Below, in pieces: positions 1 to 10,850 of a stretch of DNA of 64,000 nt. The stretch's first letter is position 1. Each line of letters starts with the position of its first letter. The DNA is from Cryptomeria japonica (taxonomy: Eukaryota; Streptophyta; Pinopsida; Cupressales; Cupressaceae). The notes under the pieces were generated by a model. The model was not told where the DNA came from. It searched no databases and worked only from the letters and a program-made list of their open reading frames with translations. The DNA is taken from contig NC_081412.1 in NCBI RefSeq assembly GCF_030272615.1, forward strand, positions 27,166,001-27,230,000, written 5' to 3'. Made by a program: the position numbers and the translations under genes.

Positions 1-159
1 AGATTGTGGTCTAACTTGAAAAGAAAAGGTGATGGAAAATGTTATTGTCCATGCAAAATTTGTAAGGGGTTAAAGACTAGAAGACTTCTAATCAAAACAA
101 TGAAGAAACATTGTAGGCTGCATGGTCACATTGAAGGTGGACATGATTATCATCCATTG
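1..159 (+). pseudogene. CACTA transposase, N-terminal zinc-binding (transposase-associated) exon, partial
   Basis: This is an open frame running in from the window edge. It contains a Cys/His cluster, CYCPCKICKG, followed about 25 residues later by HCRLHGHIEGG. The pattern matches the Transpos_assoc domain found at the start of plant CACTA (En/Spm, TNP2-like) transposases, where it is thought to bind zinc and DNA. The exon ends at a GT donor at 160 and the frame resumes after an AG at 260-261. The true start lies outside the window. This is the first part of the transposase that continues to about 4273. Confidence 0.75.
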
Positions 160-261
160 GTAATTTTTTCATTATATCATTTTGACAATTTATATACATA
201 ATAAATCACGTGATGATGAGATCATGATCATGGTTTATTTATGTATATCAATTTTATATAG

Positions 262-622
262 GTTGAGCACCCCAGAGCACATGGTATGGATCAACACAAC
301 CCTGAGAATATGGTTTTCGAAGTGGACGAACATGGAGGTGTGAATATCGAAGCTGAAGATAATGATCCCATGGAAGATGACAATCATGAGCCAGAAAACA
401 CAATTGAAGATGATGGTACAAATACATTGATCCATGACTCATTTAGTACTTGCATAGCTGATCATGATGATGAAGATGACCTTGATGTTGTTCATGATGT
501 CCCTCTACTTGAGAAGGCATCTGAGGCCCTTTATGAAGGCTCGTAGGAAACTCTTCTCTCCACTGTATTGTTGTTGGTGAACTTGAGGTTATGAATGGTT
601 TATCCAACAATAACAATGTCAC
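262..622 (+). pseudogene. CACTA transposase, acidic linker exon
   Basis: The exon runs from an AG acceptor at 260-261 to a GT donor at 623. It encodes an Asp/Glu-rich linker (PMEDDNHEPENTIEDDG and similar stretches), ending in a segment read as EALYEGS, stop, ETLLSTVLLLVNL. In TNP2-like proteins the same place reads like PLFEGS followed by a leucine-rich stretch, so the stop at 544-546 interrupts a frame that once continued. Acidic linkers between the zinc domain and the catalytic domain are usual in this family. Confidence 0.65.
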
Positions 623-718
623 GTATGTTAAGGCATGTCATATATGTCATAATAAACTATGAATCATGTTGTACCATTAATATTCTTTATTATAACAAAT
701 TATATTTTGTTGTTGTAG

Positions 719-2300
719 ATTGATAGGTGAGTTTTTGTTACCACCATGAAATATTCTACCTCGCTCATACCGAGAATTATCTGCCATTATGAAAGATATT
801 GGAATGGAGTATCAAGCAATAGATGCTTGCCCAATGATCATATTATATATCACAAACAACATGAATTTCAAACTGAATGCCCTGAATGTCATATCAGTAG
901 ATATGGAATAGATCAAATAACAAAAAGGGTTCCTCTCCAGGTTCTTCACTATATTCCCATTATTCCACGTATGCAATGATTATTCAAGTGCACTAGCTTG
1001 GCACAATTTATGGATTACCATGCACGCAATAGAAGTTGAGATGACATTATTTGAATGCCTATGGATGGTTCAACATTTATGGACATAGAGGAAAAGTGGC
1101 CACACTTTAAAGAAGAACCTCGTAATCTCAGGCTTTCATTGGCAGCAGACGGTGTCAATCCATTTGGAGAGATGAGATCTGTTTACTCAGTGTGGCCTAT
1201 TTTTGTTATCAACAATAACATTCCTCCATGGATGTCAATAAAGAGGGAGCACATAATGTTGGCAATGACTGTTCCAGGTATTTTATCATTTAAATATAGT
1301 CGTCTAAATTTAATTATAAATATTGCAGTAAAATGGTCATAATAATTATGTAATGTTTTTGTTCATTCGATTAGGTAAGTACCAAGTTAAAGATATGAAT
1401 GTATATATCGAGCCTCTTATCAATGAGTTACTCGGAGTTATGGAATGGTGTCACTATGTATGACGTCTCTAGACTAATAGGACAAAGACAATTTCAATTC
1501 CATGTGATGCTTCTATGGACAATACACGATGCCCTGGGGCTAACACATTTTTGTGGCATGTTATAGTGTTTAAGTTGTGCATGAACATTATAATTCAAAA
1601 AATTATCATATTTAACCCAATTATACATTATCTTGTAGGTCTTCAAACAAAGGGAAAATTTGCATGTCTTGTTTGTGGTCCAAAGATGAAATATCATCAT
1701 TCAAAAAGTTTAGGAAAGCAGGTGTTTGATGAGTATAGGCACTTTCTCCACAAAAGTCATAAGTATCGAAATATTGAAAAACATCTTTTCAATGGGAAAG
1801 AAGAGAATACATCAAAGCCACGAAGAATGACACCTCACCTGTGGAAGTTGGAATGTAATAGAATTAATTGTCAAGGTAATGCCATTCCATCTATTGGTTT
1901 GTCATAAAACATCTTTTCTATTTTGTTTTGTTTACTGATGATGTGATTGATGATCATGAAGGTCATGAAGGCATAAATGACCACCTTCCTAAGGGAATAA
2001 AAAGTTATCCCCGACAATTTAGTAGGTTGCCCTACTACGAGCAGTTACAAATTGTTCATTTGTTTGATAGTATGCATATTGGAAAGAATATAATAGAGAC
2101 ATTATGGAAAATATTGGATGGAAGGCGTGACAAAGAAAAAACTGTCAAAATATGTAGTGACATTCAGGATTCCAATCATGCAATGATAAATGTCATTCAA
2201 TCAAATAGCTATGGAGACCAGATTAATATAAGTGAGCTTCCTTGGTTATTAATGGCCCAGCAAAGCAATGCTATAAAAGAAGTCATACGAAAAATTTGAT
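719..2300 (+). pseudogene. CACTA (En/Spm) TNP2-like transposase core, decayed
   Basis: Pieces of the Transposase_21 (TNP2) domain appear in order but in shifting frames. Around 770-980 are ACPNDHIIYHKQHEF, CPECHISRYG and VLHYIPIIPRMQ. Around 1110-1275 are PRNLRLSLAADGVNPFGEM, YSVWPIFVINNNIPPWMS and HIMLAMTVPG. A piece at 1378-1460 reads KYQVKDMNVYIEPLINELL. Then come TKGKFACLVCG at 1649-1680 and YYEQLQIVHLFDSMHIGKN at about 2033-2092. AT-rich gaps with GT/AG edges separate them and look like introns. Several frameshifts and stops (for example after PRMQ and in ISRYGID upstream frames) rule out an intact enzyme. The family cuts and reinserts CACTA elements. Order and motifs leave little doubt about the family. 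Confidence 0.85.
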
Positions 2301-2502
2301 TTCCCACAGGATTTGCTGCAAACATAAACAATCTCATATCAAAGAAAAGTGAATTTGGGCCAGGGATGAAAATGCATGATTGACATACCTTCATTAAGGT
2401 AATTCATGTTCTTGTGTTTTTAGTATGTATTTAAGTACTGCGCGTACATGTACTTTTCATTATGTTACAAAAAAATGAAAAGATGATTCTATAATTGTTG
2501 CA

Positions 2503-3112
2503 GTACGTTCTACCTCTATCTCTCCCAAACAACTTCGACAATAATGTCAAGCAAGTCATATATGATCTTGGAAAATACATGAGGTAAGTAGTGATATTTG
2601 TTTAGTTCATTGTATAGATATTATATTTGCGATTTGTTTTACTTCTTATGTAATATATTTTTTTGCGTCTTGAATACCTTGTAGGTGGTTGTCATGTAAA
2701 GAAATCCATAAAGATGATATAAAATATTGGAAGAGAAAAATTCCTCATTTAATGTGTGAAATGCAAAAGTGTCTACCTCTAGCTTTTTTCAATGCACAAG
2801 AACACTACCTCATACACCAAGTTGAGGAGATTGAATTGTGTGGACCTGTACACACTAGATCAATGTGGATAGTTGAGAGGCACTTGAAATTTTTGAAGGC
2901 TTTGGTTCGACAAAGAGCACATCCTGAGGGTTCTATGGTGGAGGGATATATGGTATAACAAACTATGGTGTACATTTCTGAATATCTTCCTAAGTTTGTA
3001 GCAAAGATCAACGTGGATCGCATTTGAGATCCCAACACCATTAACAAATTCAAAGGGGAGCACTTGACGGGGAAAGGTAGATTGAGGAAAGTGAGAGGTA
3101 ATTATAAGATGT
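2503..3112 (+). pseudogene. CACTA transposase, DUF4218 region
   Basis: After an intron-like gap the frame reads YVLPLSLPNNFDNNVKQVIYD, which is slightly broken. A further exon from about 2685 holds KIPHLMCEMQKCLPLAFF, then EHYLIHQVEEIELCGPVHTR, then WIVERHLKFLKALVRQRAHP and EGSMVEGYMV. These match the DUF4218 domain that follows the catalytic domain in TNP2-like proteins. The ORF stops at 2958, but recognisable residues (VAKIN, then FKGEHLTGKGRLRKVRG) continue to about 3110 in other frames. This shows frameshift decay and not a natural end. Confidence 0.8.
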
Positions 3113-3188
3113 TATTGTAGTTAATTAATTCTTAATCTTCAAAATAAATCGATTGTAAGACGTCTATTTATTTTTTGTACAATTGGTC

Positions 3189-4030
3189 GAGAGTGGGATG
3201 CACTACATTTGTATATTGCAAACAATCTTGATTGGATGATGGTATGGATTGAACTTTGTCAACATTCTGGACGCACGTTAACATGGGAAGGTGTGGCTTC
3301 ATTGGTTAAAGAAGCACATTGTAATGGAGATTCCAATGTTACGCAAATTGAAATTGATTTAGCATATGGTTTAAGAGATAAACAGGTACGTATAAATTTA
3401 TTAATCACCCATATGTTTATCAACTCACAATGTAATAAATTTTACATGTTTGACATATCGCAGGTCAAACACCACAACGCTATGTGCTGCAATGGTCATA
3501 AATTTCGCATAAAAAAGTTGGATGACACGAAGAAAACTCGTGATTCTGGCATCACTGCAGTCTTTGAGGTGACAAATATTTCATCGAGAAATGACATTCA
3601 TCCTCAACAGTCTCAAAATCGATACTATGGCATTCTGGATGATATACTTGAGTGTGCCTTTAATTCCTTCAAATTAATTTTGTTCGTTGTCAAATGGTAC
3701 AGGCTACGATTGAATAAAAATGATCCTGATAGAACTGTTATTGAACATGATAATGGTTTTATAATGCTAAATACAAGGTCATTTGAACCAGCTGGGGATG
3801 AGCCCTATGTTCTTCCAAGCTAATGTGAGCAAGCATTTTACTCAGAGGTTCCACATAAACCAGGTTGGTCATTTGTTGTTAGACATGATCCAAGAGGAAG
3901 GCCGATAAAGTATAATGTGATGGAAGAAGAAGATGCTGAAGAAGTAGAAGATGAAGTGGATGATGATCACGATCGACAGTTTCACAATGACGAAGAAGAA
4001 GAAGAAGAAGAAGAAGAAGAAGAAGAAGAA

Positions 4031-4089
<59 letters not shown>

Positions 4090-4191
4090 CGATGACGGTG
4101 ATAGTGATAATGGTGATGATGATGGCGAAGACATTGATGATGATGATGATGACGATGATGACGATGATGACGACGACGACGATGATGATGG

Positions 4192-4245
<54 letters not shown>

Positions 4246-4273
4246 CCTTGATGTTCATGATGATGAGGAATGA
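3189..4273 (+). pseudogene. CACTA transposase, DUF4216 region with Asp/Glu-rich C-terminal tail
   Basis: The frame at 3209-3823 reads through an in-frame intron. It contains WDALHLYIANNLDWM at the start and YYGILDDILECAFNSFK at about 3622. FVVKWYRL follows, and then SFEPAGDEPYVLPS before a stop at 3821-3823. The next residues (EQAFYSEVPHKPGWSFVVRH) continue in frame past the stop and resemble the usual end of DUF4216, which reads like AxQVFYVPDP. The protein then runs into an extreme acidic tail (3917-4273) made of GAA and GAT codons, ending at TGA 4271-4273. Acidic tails are common in the family, but this one has been lengthened by repeat expansion. Confidence 0.75.
3989..4258 (+). repeat. 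GAA/GAT trinucleotide expansion (poly-Glu then poly-Asp codons)
   Basis: About 14 GAA/AGA-phase triplets are followed by some 75 mostly GAT/GAC triplets with a few interruptions (GGT, AGT, AAT, GCG AAG). In the transposase frame this encodes Glu then Asp. The other frames give poly-Lys/Met and poly-Ile and are artefacts. Confidence 0.9.
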
Positions 4274-4815
4274 AATGTATGAGGAATGCGATTAGTATAT
4301 TATCTATTGAATATTGACTTCTTGATAGAATTTTTTTTACATAATTAATTCATTTTGTTTTGAATTCTAATGCCATTACATAATTAATTCATAATGCACC
4401 TTTTAAAATGGAGATGGAGATAGGGGGTGTGACTATTTATGTGACAATTTTTAAACTGTGTTTATTTATGGAAATTGGATTGTTTATTAGCTATGTGACT
4501 ATTTATGTGACCATTTAGTTGATGATCCTACATAGTCTACATAAAGTAAAGGTAAGGAATTACAAAATTTACAATGATTTTGATGACAACATCTTTTTAT
4601 TATTTAATACTCTTTTTGTCTACAAAGTTCATGTTGTTCATGTTGTGTATGATGTATCCATCACATATCGCAGACAGAGATGTACCTTGCGACACTTCTA
4701 CCAAGCAGGTAAACCTCATTGTAATTGTACAAATTAGGTAGAAGCAAACTGTTACATTATTATGTTCTTTTTTTAGTGATTTATACTAATTTTGTAAATG
4801 TTAATGATATTCTTG
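4274..4815. other. Spacer between the two CACTA genes
   Basis: AT-rich sequence with no convincing coding signal. It contains short direct repeats: ACATAATTAATTCAT occurs twice, near 4340 and 4379, and a TATTTATGTGAC phrase also occurs twice. I see no TIR. Confidence 0.5.
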
Positions 4816-4821
4816 ACACAG

Positions 4822-6787
4822 ATGGATGTTCGGGGAAAGTGAAAGGGAGTTGCAGTACCTAAGAACCTTTCTATGGATGTGGAATCATTAGGGTTAAGCA
4901 ATGATGACCTTGAAGATCCCACATACCTTGTGAAATTCTTTAAAATGCCTCTTATAAAAATTAGAAAAGAGATTGTTGATTTGGCAGCCGTGCATCCTAC
5001 CACTGATGAGATACGACAAAGGGTGGAATTATTGTATAAGACAATAGAAAACTTGCAAGTAAGCAGTAATGAAAGCTTTAATTATAACAAAAGTTCAATA
5101 ATGGTTTATATTTTATTCTCTTTTTATGTCATTAACTAAAATATGTACGTATTGTTTTTACAACAATTTATCCGCCCTCATGAAAGTTGTTCCTACGATC
5201 AGGGTGTTGTAGGATCAGGTGATGACGATTTTCTTGTATTATCATTGCTTGGCTTATCACTCTGAGTACCCAAAACACATCATACTTGATACTGTCAATT
5301 TTCAAAATAAAGGTTCATCCTTGTTTACAATTCTTGCACTTTTCATATATGTTTGATATATTTAATGTATTATTCTTTAGGTGTTGTCAATGTTACTGTG
5401 CAAATGCCGACGCCGCCTCATCAGAGGTCACCCTCACCTATATTGCCGACTGCAATGTCGACAACACGTAGCATGCAGACATCCTCTAGTGCACGTCATA
5501 TTGGCCCGCCCACTGTTGGTAGATCCCTCTTTTGCTCTATCTTCTGTCATGTGTTTATTTCCCTTCAAGCGTTCTTTCATGAATTCTAATGCCATTTCAT
5601 CGTGGATTCATTTTCTGCAGGAGGAGATGCACATGAGGATGTGCCACAGGCGACTACTGCTGATAACATAGCATCGTTTCTTGGATCTTCTCATATTGCT
5701 AGTACGGGAACATTGCAGGCCACATTCATGGTGAGCGACGAAGAAATGCTTCCCTTAAAGATACAAAAGGTTCCAGGTACTTTAAAATTATTATTATATA
5801 TACTCTAATTGTAATTTACTTTATGATCACTCATTTTGGACTATTATTGATCCCATGAATTTTTTGCAGGCAATGATATTTTCTATAAACATCTTAGTGA
5901 CATTGCATTGTAGATATTTGGGCCCACCATACGTAAAAGGTGGTACATCATATGTGAACTAACCCTTATCCACTTTTGATTTCATATCATTGCTAGAATA
6001 CTTTTCCTTTGATCCATTTCTTGAAGTGTAATAAATGTAGCTTCAGTTTATTTCTGAATCTAACAGGTTTGTTTTTGCTTTAAAAGGTGGAATGACCAAG
6101 AAAAAAGGTTAAAAGATGAATTGACAAACCAAATGGTTGAGTGTTTTGGAAATGACACCTTTGACAAAACCAAGCTCCTTGAAAAAGCTGGCACATATCT
6201 AAAGTATGTGAGGGACCAATACAGGACCCATTTGGAGAGGAACCTAAAGTACGAGCGTCCCCCCATGATTCCAGATAGGGAGTGGAAGGACATGATTTTG
6301 GATGCCAAGGAGAGAATTGAAAGGAAAAAAGGAAATACACCAGTAGACGCCAGAAGAAGGTACAGGATACTATTAAGAATGTAATTATGTACTAATTAAT
6401 TACTCTTTATATTTATATAATCTAACATATTTCAAACTTTTTATAGACTGAGTGACACGTGAAAGGCAACCAAGGTAAGGCAAGAAAAGCACGGGCAACA
6501 CAAACTCAGCTCTGGTGGTTACATGAAACTTGCTGCATGAATTGTAAGTATCTCATGTAAACTCCCATATTGTCTCAAAATATTAATAAATTGCAAACGT
6601 TTTTTTTTTTATCAAACAATGCAAGCAAAATTCACGGTACCAAGCAAAAATGCAGGGCTCTGAATTCAATAGAGCGCCCACAGAAGATGACAAGAGAATT
6701 GCCTACCAGCAAGGCTATTTAGCTGTGGCTGATCGGCTACGACAATTGAGTGGGCATACACAACATTCGAGTGCATCCATCATATAG
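4822..6787 (+). pseudogene. Second CACTA gene, TNP1/Ptta-like protein, decayed
   Basis: A series of short exons separated by AT-rich introns. One at 4873-5056 reads MDVESLGLSNDDLEDPTY to RVELLYKTIENLQ. One at about 5393-5518 is rich in Pro, Ser and Thr (VQMPTPPHQRSPSPILP). Another lies at about 5620-5776. A longer basic, charged exon at 6088-6382 includes RWNDQEKRLKDEL, FDKTKLLEKAGTYLKYVRDQY and REWKDMILDAKERIERKK. A last exon near 6650-6786 reads APTEDDKRIAYQQGYLAVAD. The layout (basic coiled region, then the YLAVADRL type end) fits the plant Ptta/En/Spm accessory protein that binds subterminal repeats. Stops between exons show it is dead or very fragmented. Assignment is by pattern and neighbourhood, less certain than the transposase. 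Confidence 0.55.
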
Positions 6788-7030
6788 GTAAATATGCTAA
6801 ATGGAAGTTGTTTCAAATTGAATACTTTACCAGTAATCTAACTGATGTTGAGTTCCAACATAAAGTGACTATATTTGTTTTAAATAAGCAAGCAATGATA
6901 ACAATGTGCATGTCATTGGAATGCAGCCTACTAATTGTGAAACACCACCTGCACATGAAGGTCCAGATGTGCATCCCAGTAGTGGAGGTATTCATTTGCT
7001 ATTCAAATTTATTTATTTAGCTATTAATAC
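6788..7030 (+). other. Intron and short exon of the CACTA second gene, cut by a gypsy insertion
   Basis: A short coding-like piece at about 6926-6990 (NCETPPAHEGPDVHPSSGG) is followed by GT and AT-rich intron sequence. At 7031 a gypsy LTR begins, so the CACTA 3' end with its CACTA/TAGTG terminus is not visible here. The five bases before the LTR are AATAC. Confidence 0.45.
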
Positions 7031-7471
7031 TGTAGACATATAAAAATGACCATATTCCTAAATGAATATTTTATGTTCATTTTTCTATTTGATTAAATCC
7101 AATTTAATTAAATTATCCACATTCTTCTATTTTATTAAATAAATTATTCAATTTATTTAAATTAAATTCACTATACCATTTAATGAATAAATCATTTTAT
7201 TCAATTAAATCCCCCTATCCACTTTTAATTAAATTCAAATTTAATTAAATAGTTGTCCAAAATTGAATAAATCTAATTTATTTAATTTCCTCAAATGGCA
7301 ACCAAATTGAATTAAATTAAATCATTTCAATTAAATCCTATTATCCCTCCATCCACTTGCAAAATCCCAAACCCCTTCCTAATCCCTTCTAGAATCTTCT
7401 AATCACTTCTAATTAACCTAACCTCTCCTCTAAACTTTATCACATCCCTAAGCAAAGGGAAGTCACTTCTC

Positions 7472-7575
7472 AAATGGCTCAAAGTCTTTGATAACCATTA
7501 AAGGCTTTCAACCTTCAACCACTAAATGGCTCAAAGTCTTTGATAACCATTGAAGGCTTTCAACCTTCAACCACT
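7472..7575 (+). repeat. Two tandem 52-bp copies inside the gypsy LTR
   Basis: Copies at 7472-7523 and 7524-7575 both begin AAATGGCTCAAAGTC and differ at one or two positions. It is a local duplication within the U3 part of the LTR. Confidence 0.9.
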
Positions 7576-7970
7576 TAATCCCCAAAGTCTCCAATAACCA
7601 TTAATGGTTAACTCAAACCCTCCCACGTGGTTAAAACATTTGTTTTGACTCAACCTCTACCCAACCCAAAGGTCTCATTAGGCCATTAATGCTTTGACCA
7701 TGATTATCTCTTAATCATTTGCACAAAGGTTTATCCTTGGATTAACTCTTAATCTAGTGGGTAAGCCTAACTTAGACTTGACCCTTAGCCTTTAGATAAC
7801 CATGAGGTCTTCTCAGGCCTTTAATGCCTCCAACCTCTTTTCTCAACCCAATCCTATGTTGACACTTGTCACCATTTCATTGGTGCCAATTATGCACATG
7901 GATCCCCAACTTTCAAACTTGGCCCTTGATTAAACCATTCAATCTTGACCATCCATTGCCCTGTTTGTGC

Positions 7971-7978
7971 TATAAATA
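7971..7978 (+). promoter_or_regulatory. TATA box of the gypsy LTR
   Basis: TATAAATA followed by GAGCTC. It is the only canonical TATA motif in the LTR and is placed as expected for the U3/R boundary. Confidence 0.6.
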
Positions 7979-8515
7979 GAGCTCTCATTCCTCCATTCTT
8001 AACAATCATCTTTCAAATTTGAAGCATTACACTTATGCTCAAATTCTTTCAAGCTTTTTCATTTCATATATGCCCATCATTTAGCCTCTCTTTTAGATCA
8101 GGAAGTAGACTAAATATGCATGTTTAGAATAATTTCTTTATCATTTTAGTTCAATCATAGACTAAATATAGTATGCTAGGATAGTATTCATACTAATCTT
8201 GTCATCTTATCATTTAGTTTATTGCATTTTAGAATCATACCTAGCCTATAACGCATCTCATACTAAAATCTATTAGAGCATCCCTCGTTCTTACATTTGC
8301 CATCCCTGAACCATTTTGCTCAGTGATCTGAGAGCAAAACATTGGTTTGAGGGACATTGTCAGATAGAGAACCATGGGACCCTCCTTGGGAAGCTGAGTA
8401 ATACGTTATTACTCCATAGCTTGCACCAAGAAGTCCTATGTGTGTGTGTGGACTAGTATTTTGAAATATTTTCACATATTTAGTTTTATCAGCCCACTTT
8501 TCCTGCATACATTTC

Positions 8516-8533
8516 TGGTGCCCACCGTGGGGC
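8516..8533 (+). promoter_or_regulatory. Primer-binding site of the left gypsy element
   Basis: TGGTGCCCACCGTGGGGC lies four bases after the LTR end. The minus-strand element has the closely related TTGGCACCCACTGTGGGGC at the same place beside its own LTR (16882-16900). That supports both calls. The priming tRNA is not identified. Confidence 0.6.
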
Positions 8534-8609
8534 CCGACCCCAAATAACAAATCGGTTTTTCAAATTAATGACTTTTGCAGGTCCGCGGGAAACAGGAATC
8601 GGCGCGTCG

Positions 8610-9025
8610 ACAACATTCCATAGTGCATCCGGTTAACAGTCTAGCGCATCCCGCTTACTGTTTAGCGCATGGGAGCCATACTTTAGCGTGTAAAAACCTT
8701 TCTTTAGCGCATGACACCCTCTAAAATTTTCCTGTAGGTCTCAACGCGAGCAAAACACAGAATACCGCATCGAGTTAACATATTAGCGCATCCAGCTCAC
8801 AGTTCAACACTTATAGTACATCGTCCAGCGCATGAAACTCAAACGTTAGCGCATCATATTTCAAATTTTCCTGCAGGCCTGAGCGCGGGAGAAAGCAAAG
8901 AGACAGAACAACGCTTCCAACACACAGATTAGCGCATCCAAGCAACAGTATAGCGCAGAGGGACATAATTTTAGCGCATCTGGTTTTTATTGTAGCATGT
9001 GCAGTCCATTCTCTAGCGCATCAAA
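8610..9025 (+). repeat. TTAGCGCAT motif array, block 1
   Basis: I count roughly a dozen copies of (T)TAGCGCAT or close variants, about every 20-45 bases (for example 8642, 8662, 8704, 8783, 8847, 8929, 8971, 9014). They are interspersed with unrelated sequence. A longer unit is also repeated: CAGGTC/CAGGCC followed by CGCGGGA-like sequence recurs at about 8578, 8733 and 8874, spaced about 155 and 140 bases. Confidence 0.85.
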
Positions 9026-10207
9026 GACGAACAAAAAAAAAATAAAAAATTTATTGTAACCGAATTGAAATTTTAGACTTGTAGAAGTCCTCCAAATCAC
9101 CTGACATTTTATCTCTTTTGGTTGCTTGCAGGATTCTAACGGTTTCTTGCAGGTAGAGCAAGGAATTTTATTTTAAAAACAATTTCTTTTGTTGACCTCC
9201 AAATCGGAAATTTTGCTTTGTTGACCATTTCCTTTTTAGATCAGAAAATCTTTCTTTTCAAGATTAAAAAGAACATCATGCTTGTTGGAGCAACATCTCC
9301 AAATAGAAGTTAGAAAATCATTGTCTTAAAGGCTAAAAAGAACCTTGATTGCTTTGTCTCGAAAGTGGAAGGAATATGCTCTCCCCTTAACTGGGTGATC
9401 AAAAATCCAGACCACTCTTACAGCTTTCAGTAATTCAAGCATTAAAACCTTTAGCAGGCCTGCCTTCCCGAGGAGTTGCAATCAACTCTTAAAGCCATTT
9501 ATGGTCGGTGTGAAGAGAACGACCTAAGTGGGGAACGACTTTGACGCCAAGAATTCCAACCCACTATAATCAAATGTGGAAAGTGACGAAAGTCCTTTTC
9601 AACGGTTGCGCGCAGTGATTAGCCTTCCCCCAGTATCCTTGAGATACGTAAAGCCTTTGTTCTAAAGGTTGGGAAGCCTCCTGAGGGAGTTTATCACTGA
9701 CGGCCGAACGGGAAGCCTGATTACGAACCATAGAATTAGAAGCTTGGAACTGAGTCAGTAACCAAACATTTATAACATCATAGTGCAAGGGTGGGGAAGA
9801 ATCCGCCCCCAAGATTACTCACCATATATCTCCCAAGATACCTACTCAACTGTGAAGCAATTCACTTTGGGTTAATTTCTGGCAAAAGGCAAAAAAATGG
9901 GTGCCCTCTAGGGGGTGACACGGCTATTTGAGCTGACGAAGTATCAAGACTAGTGGGCTATGATGTTATTTATGACCCTTGAATAGTCTTTCTGAAGTGT
10001 ATTACTTATATCCAAACCTGTTAAAACATTAGGGATTTGAACACATCCTCGCAGAACATACACTTTTTGTTAGATTAGGCAAAATGGTTGTACTTTTTGT
10101 GCCGTGCTTGCATTTATTACTTCAGAAAATCATCCATCGCACATGAAAATTTCTCAACAAAATTTAAAAACCTCCAAGAAATCACCCAAACGGAAAAATC
10201 AGGACAG

Positions 10208-10725
10208 TCTAGCGCATAAGAGCAACATCTTAGCGCGTGGAATACTTCTGTTAGCGCATCCAAACCTCAAAATAGCACGTGAAGTTAAAACAATAGTGTT
10301 TTATCATTAGGCAAAACAGTATAAAATTCTTTAGCGCATTCAAAACACAGTCTAGCGCGTGGCAGCAACATTTTAGCGCGTAGGTGCCAAGAATTAGCGC
10401 ATAAAGTTTAAAAGTTAGCGCGTAACAAGCCCAGTATAGCGCATAGCCTTTTCGAACAAATTCCACAACAATTTTCAACAGTCCTAACTTTAGCGCGTAG
10501 AAGAAACAGCTTAGCGCGTGGCATAGAAACATTAGCGCATGCAGTCTATAAGTTAGCACTTAGAAGACCCAGGATAGCGCATAAACTTTTGAAACTGTTA
10601 GACCGCCATTTTCCAAAATCCAAACTTTAGCGCATGTCTAGGGGCATATTAGCGCGTGAGCTCATTATTTTAGCGCATCAAGTAAATTCAGTAGCGAATG
10701 TAGACTCTGTTTTAGCACGTGATCC
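10208..10725 (+). repeat. TTAGCGCAT/TTAGCGCGT motif array, block 2
   Basis: About 20 copies of TTAGCGC followed by AT or GT, spaced about 20-40 bases, all on the same strand. Degenerate members (TAGCACGT, TAGCGAATG) lie at the edges. Spacer sequences between motifs are not alike. Confidence 0.85.
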
Positions 10726-10850
10726 AAAAACAGGAAAACAAAGCAAAAACCGTGAAAAATTTGAAAATTTCAAAAACATTTTTAGAAATGTTGCCAATAA
10801 ATGGTTTTCAGCATTAGACCTAATATTTTTGTCTTTATTTTTACTTTTGT

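Larger units (their letters stand above)
7031..8511 (+). repeat. Ty3/gypsy 5' LTR (left half-element)
   Basis: This 1481-bp LTR starts TGTAGACATA and ends GCATACA (TG..CA). It is followed after four bases by a primer-binding-like site. It contains a TATAAATAG box at 7971-7978, about 540 bases from its end, and AT-rich TTTAATTAAAT blocks in its first 300 bases that are typical of this gymnosperm-style LTR group. No second copy of this LTR occurs in the window, so the element is incomplete on its 3' side. Confidence 0.8.
8534..10850 (+). other. Gypsy leader (untranslated region before gag), rich in a short repeated motif
   Basis: This is a long non-coding stretch between the primer site and the point where a minus-strand gypsy sequence begins. 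It has two blocks of TTAGCGCAT-type repeats (8610-9025 and 10208-10725). A unique GC-richer middle (9380-9960) separates them and holds no open frame above 80 codons. The expected + strand gag never appears: the element is cut off near 10.85 kb. Confidence 0.6.

Noticed and set aside
3869-4295. Poly-Ile, poly-Met/Lys frames over the GAT expansion
   Set aside because: Shadow frames of the GAA/GAT codon run; only the acidic frame joins to the transposase.
8610-10725. CRISPR-like array of TTAGCGCAT repeats
   Set aside because: The repeats are only nine bases, spacing is irregular, there are no cas genes and the DNA is clearly a plant retrotransposon leader.
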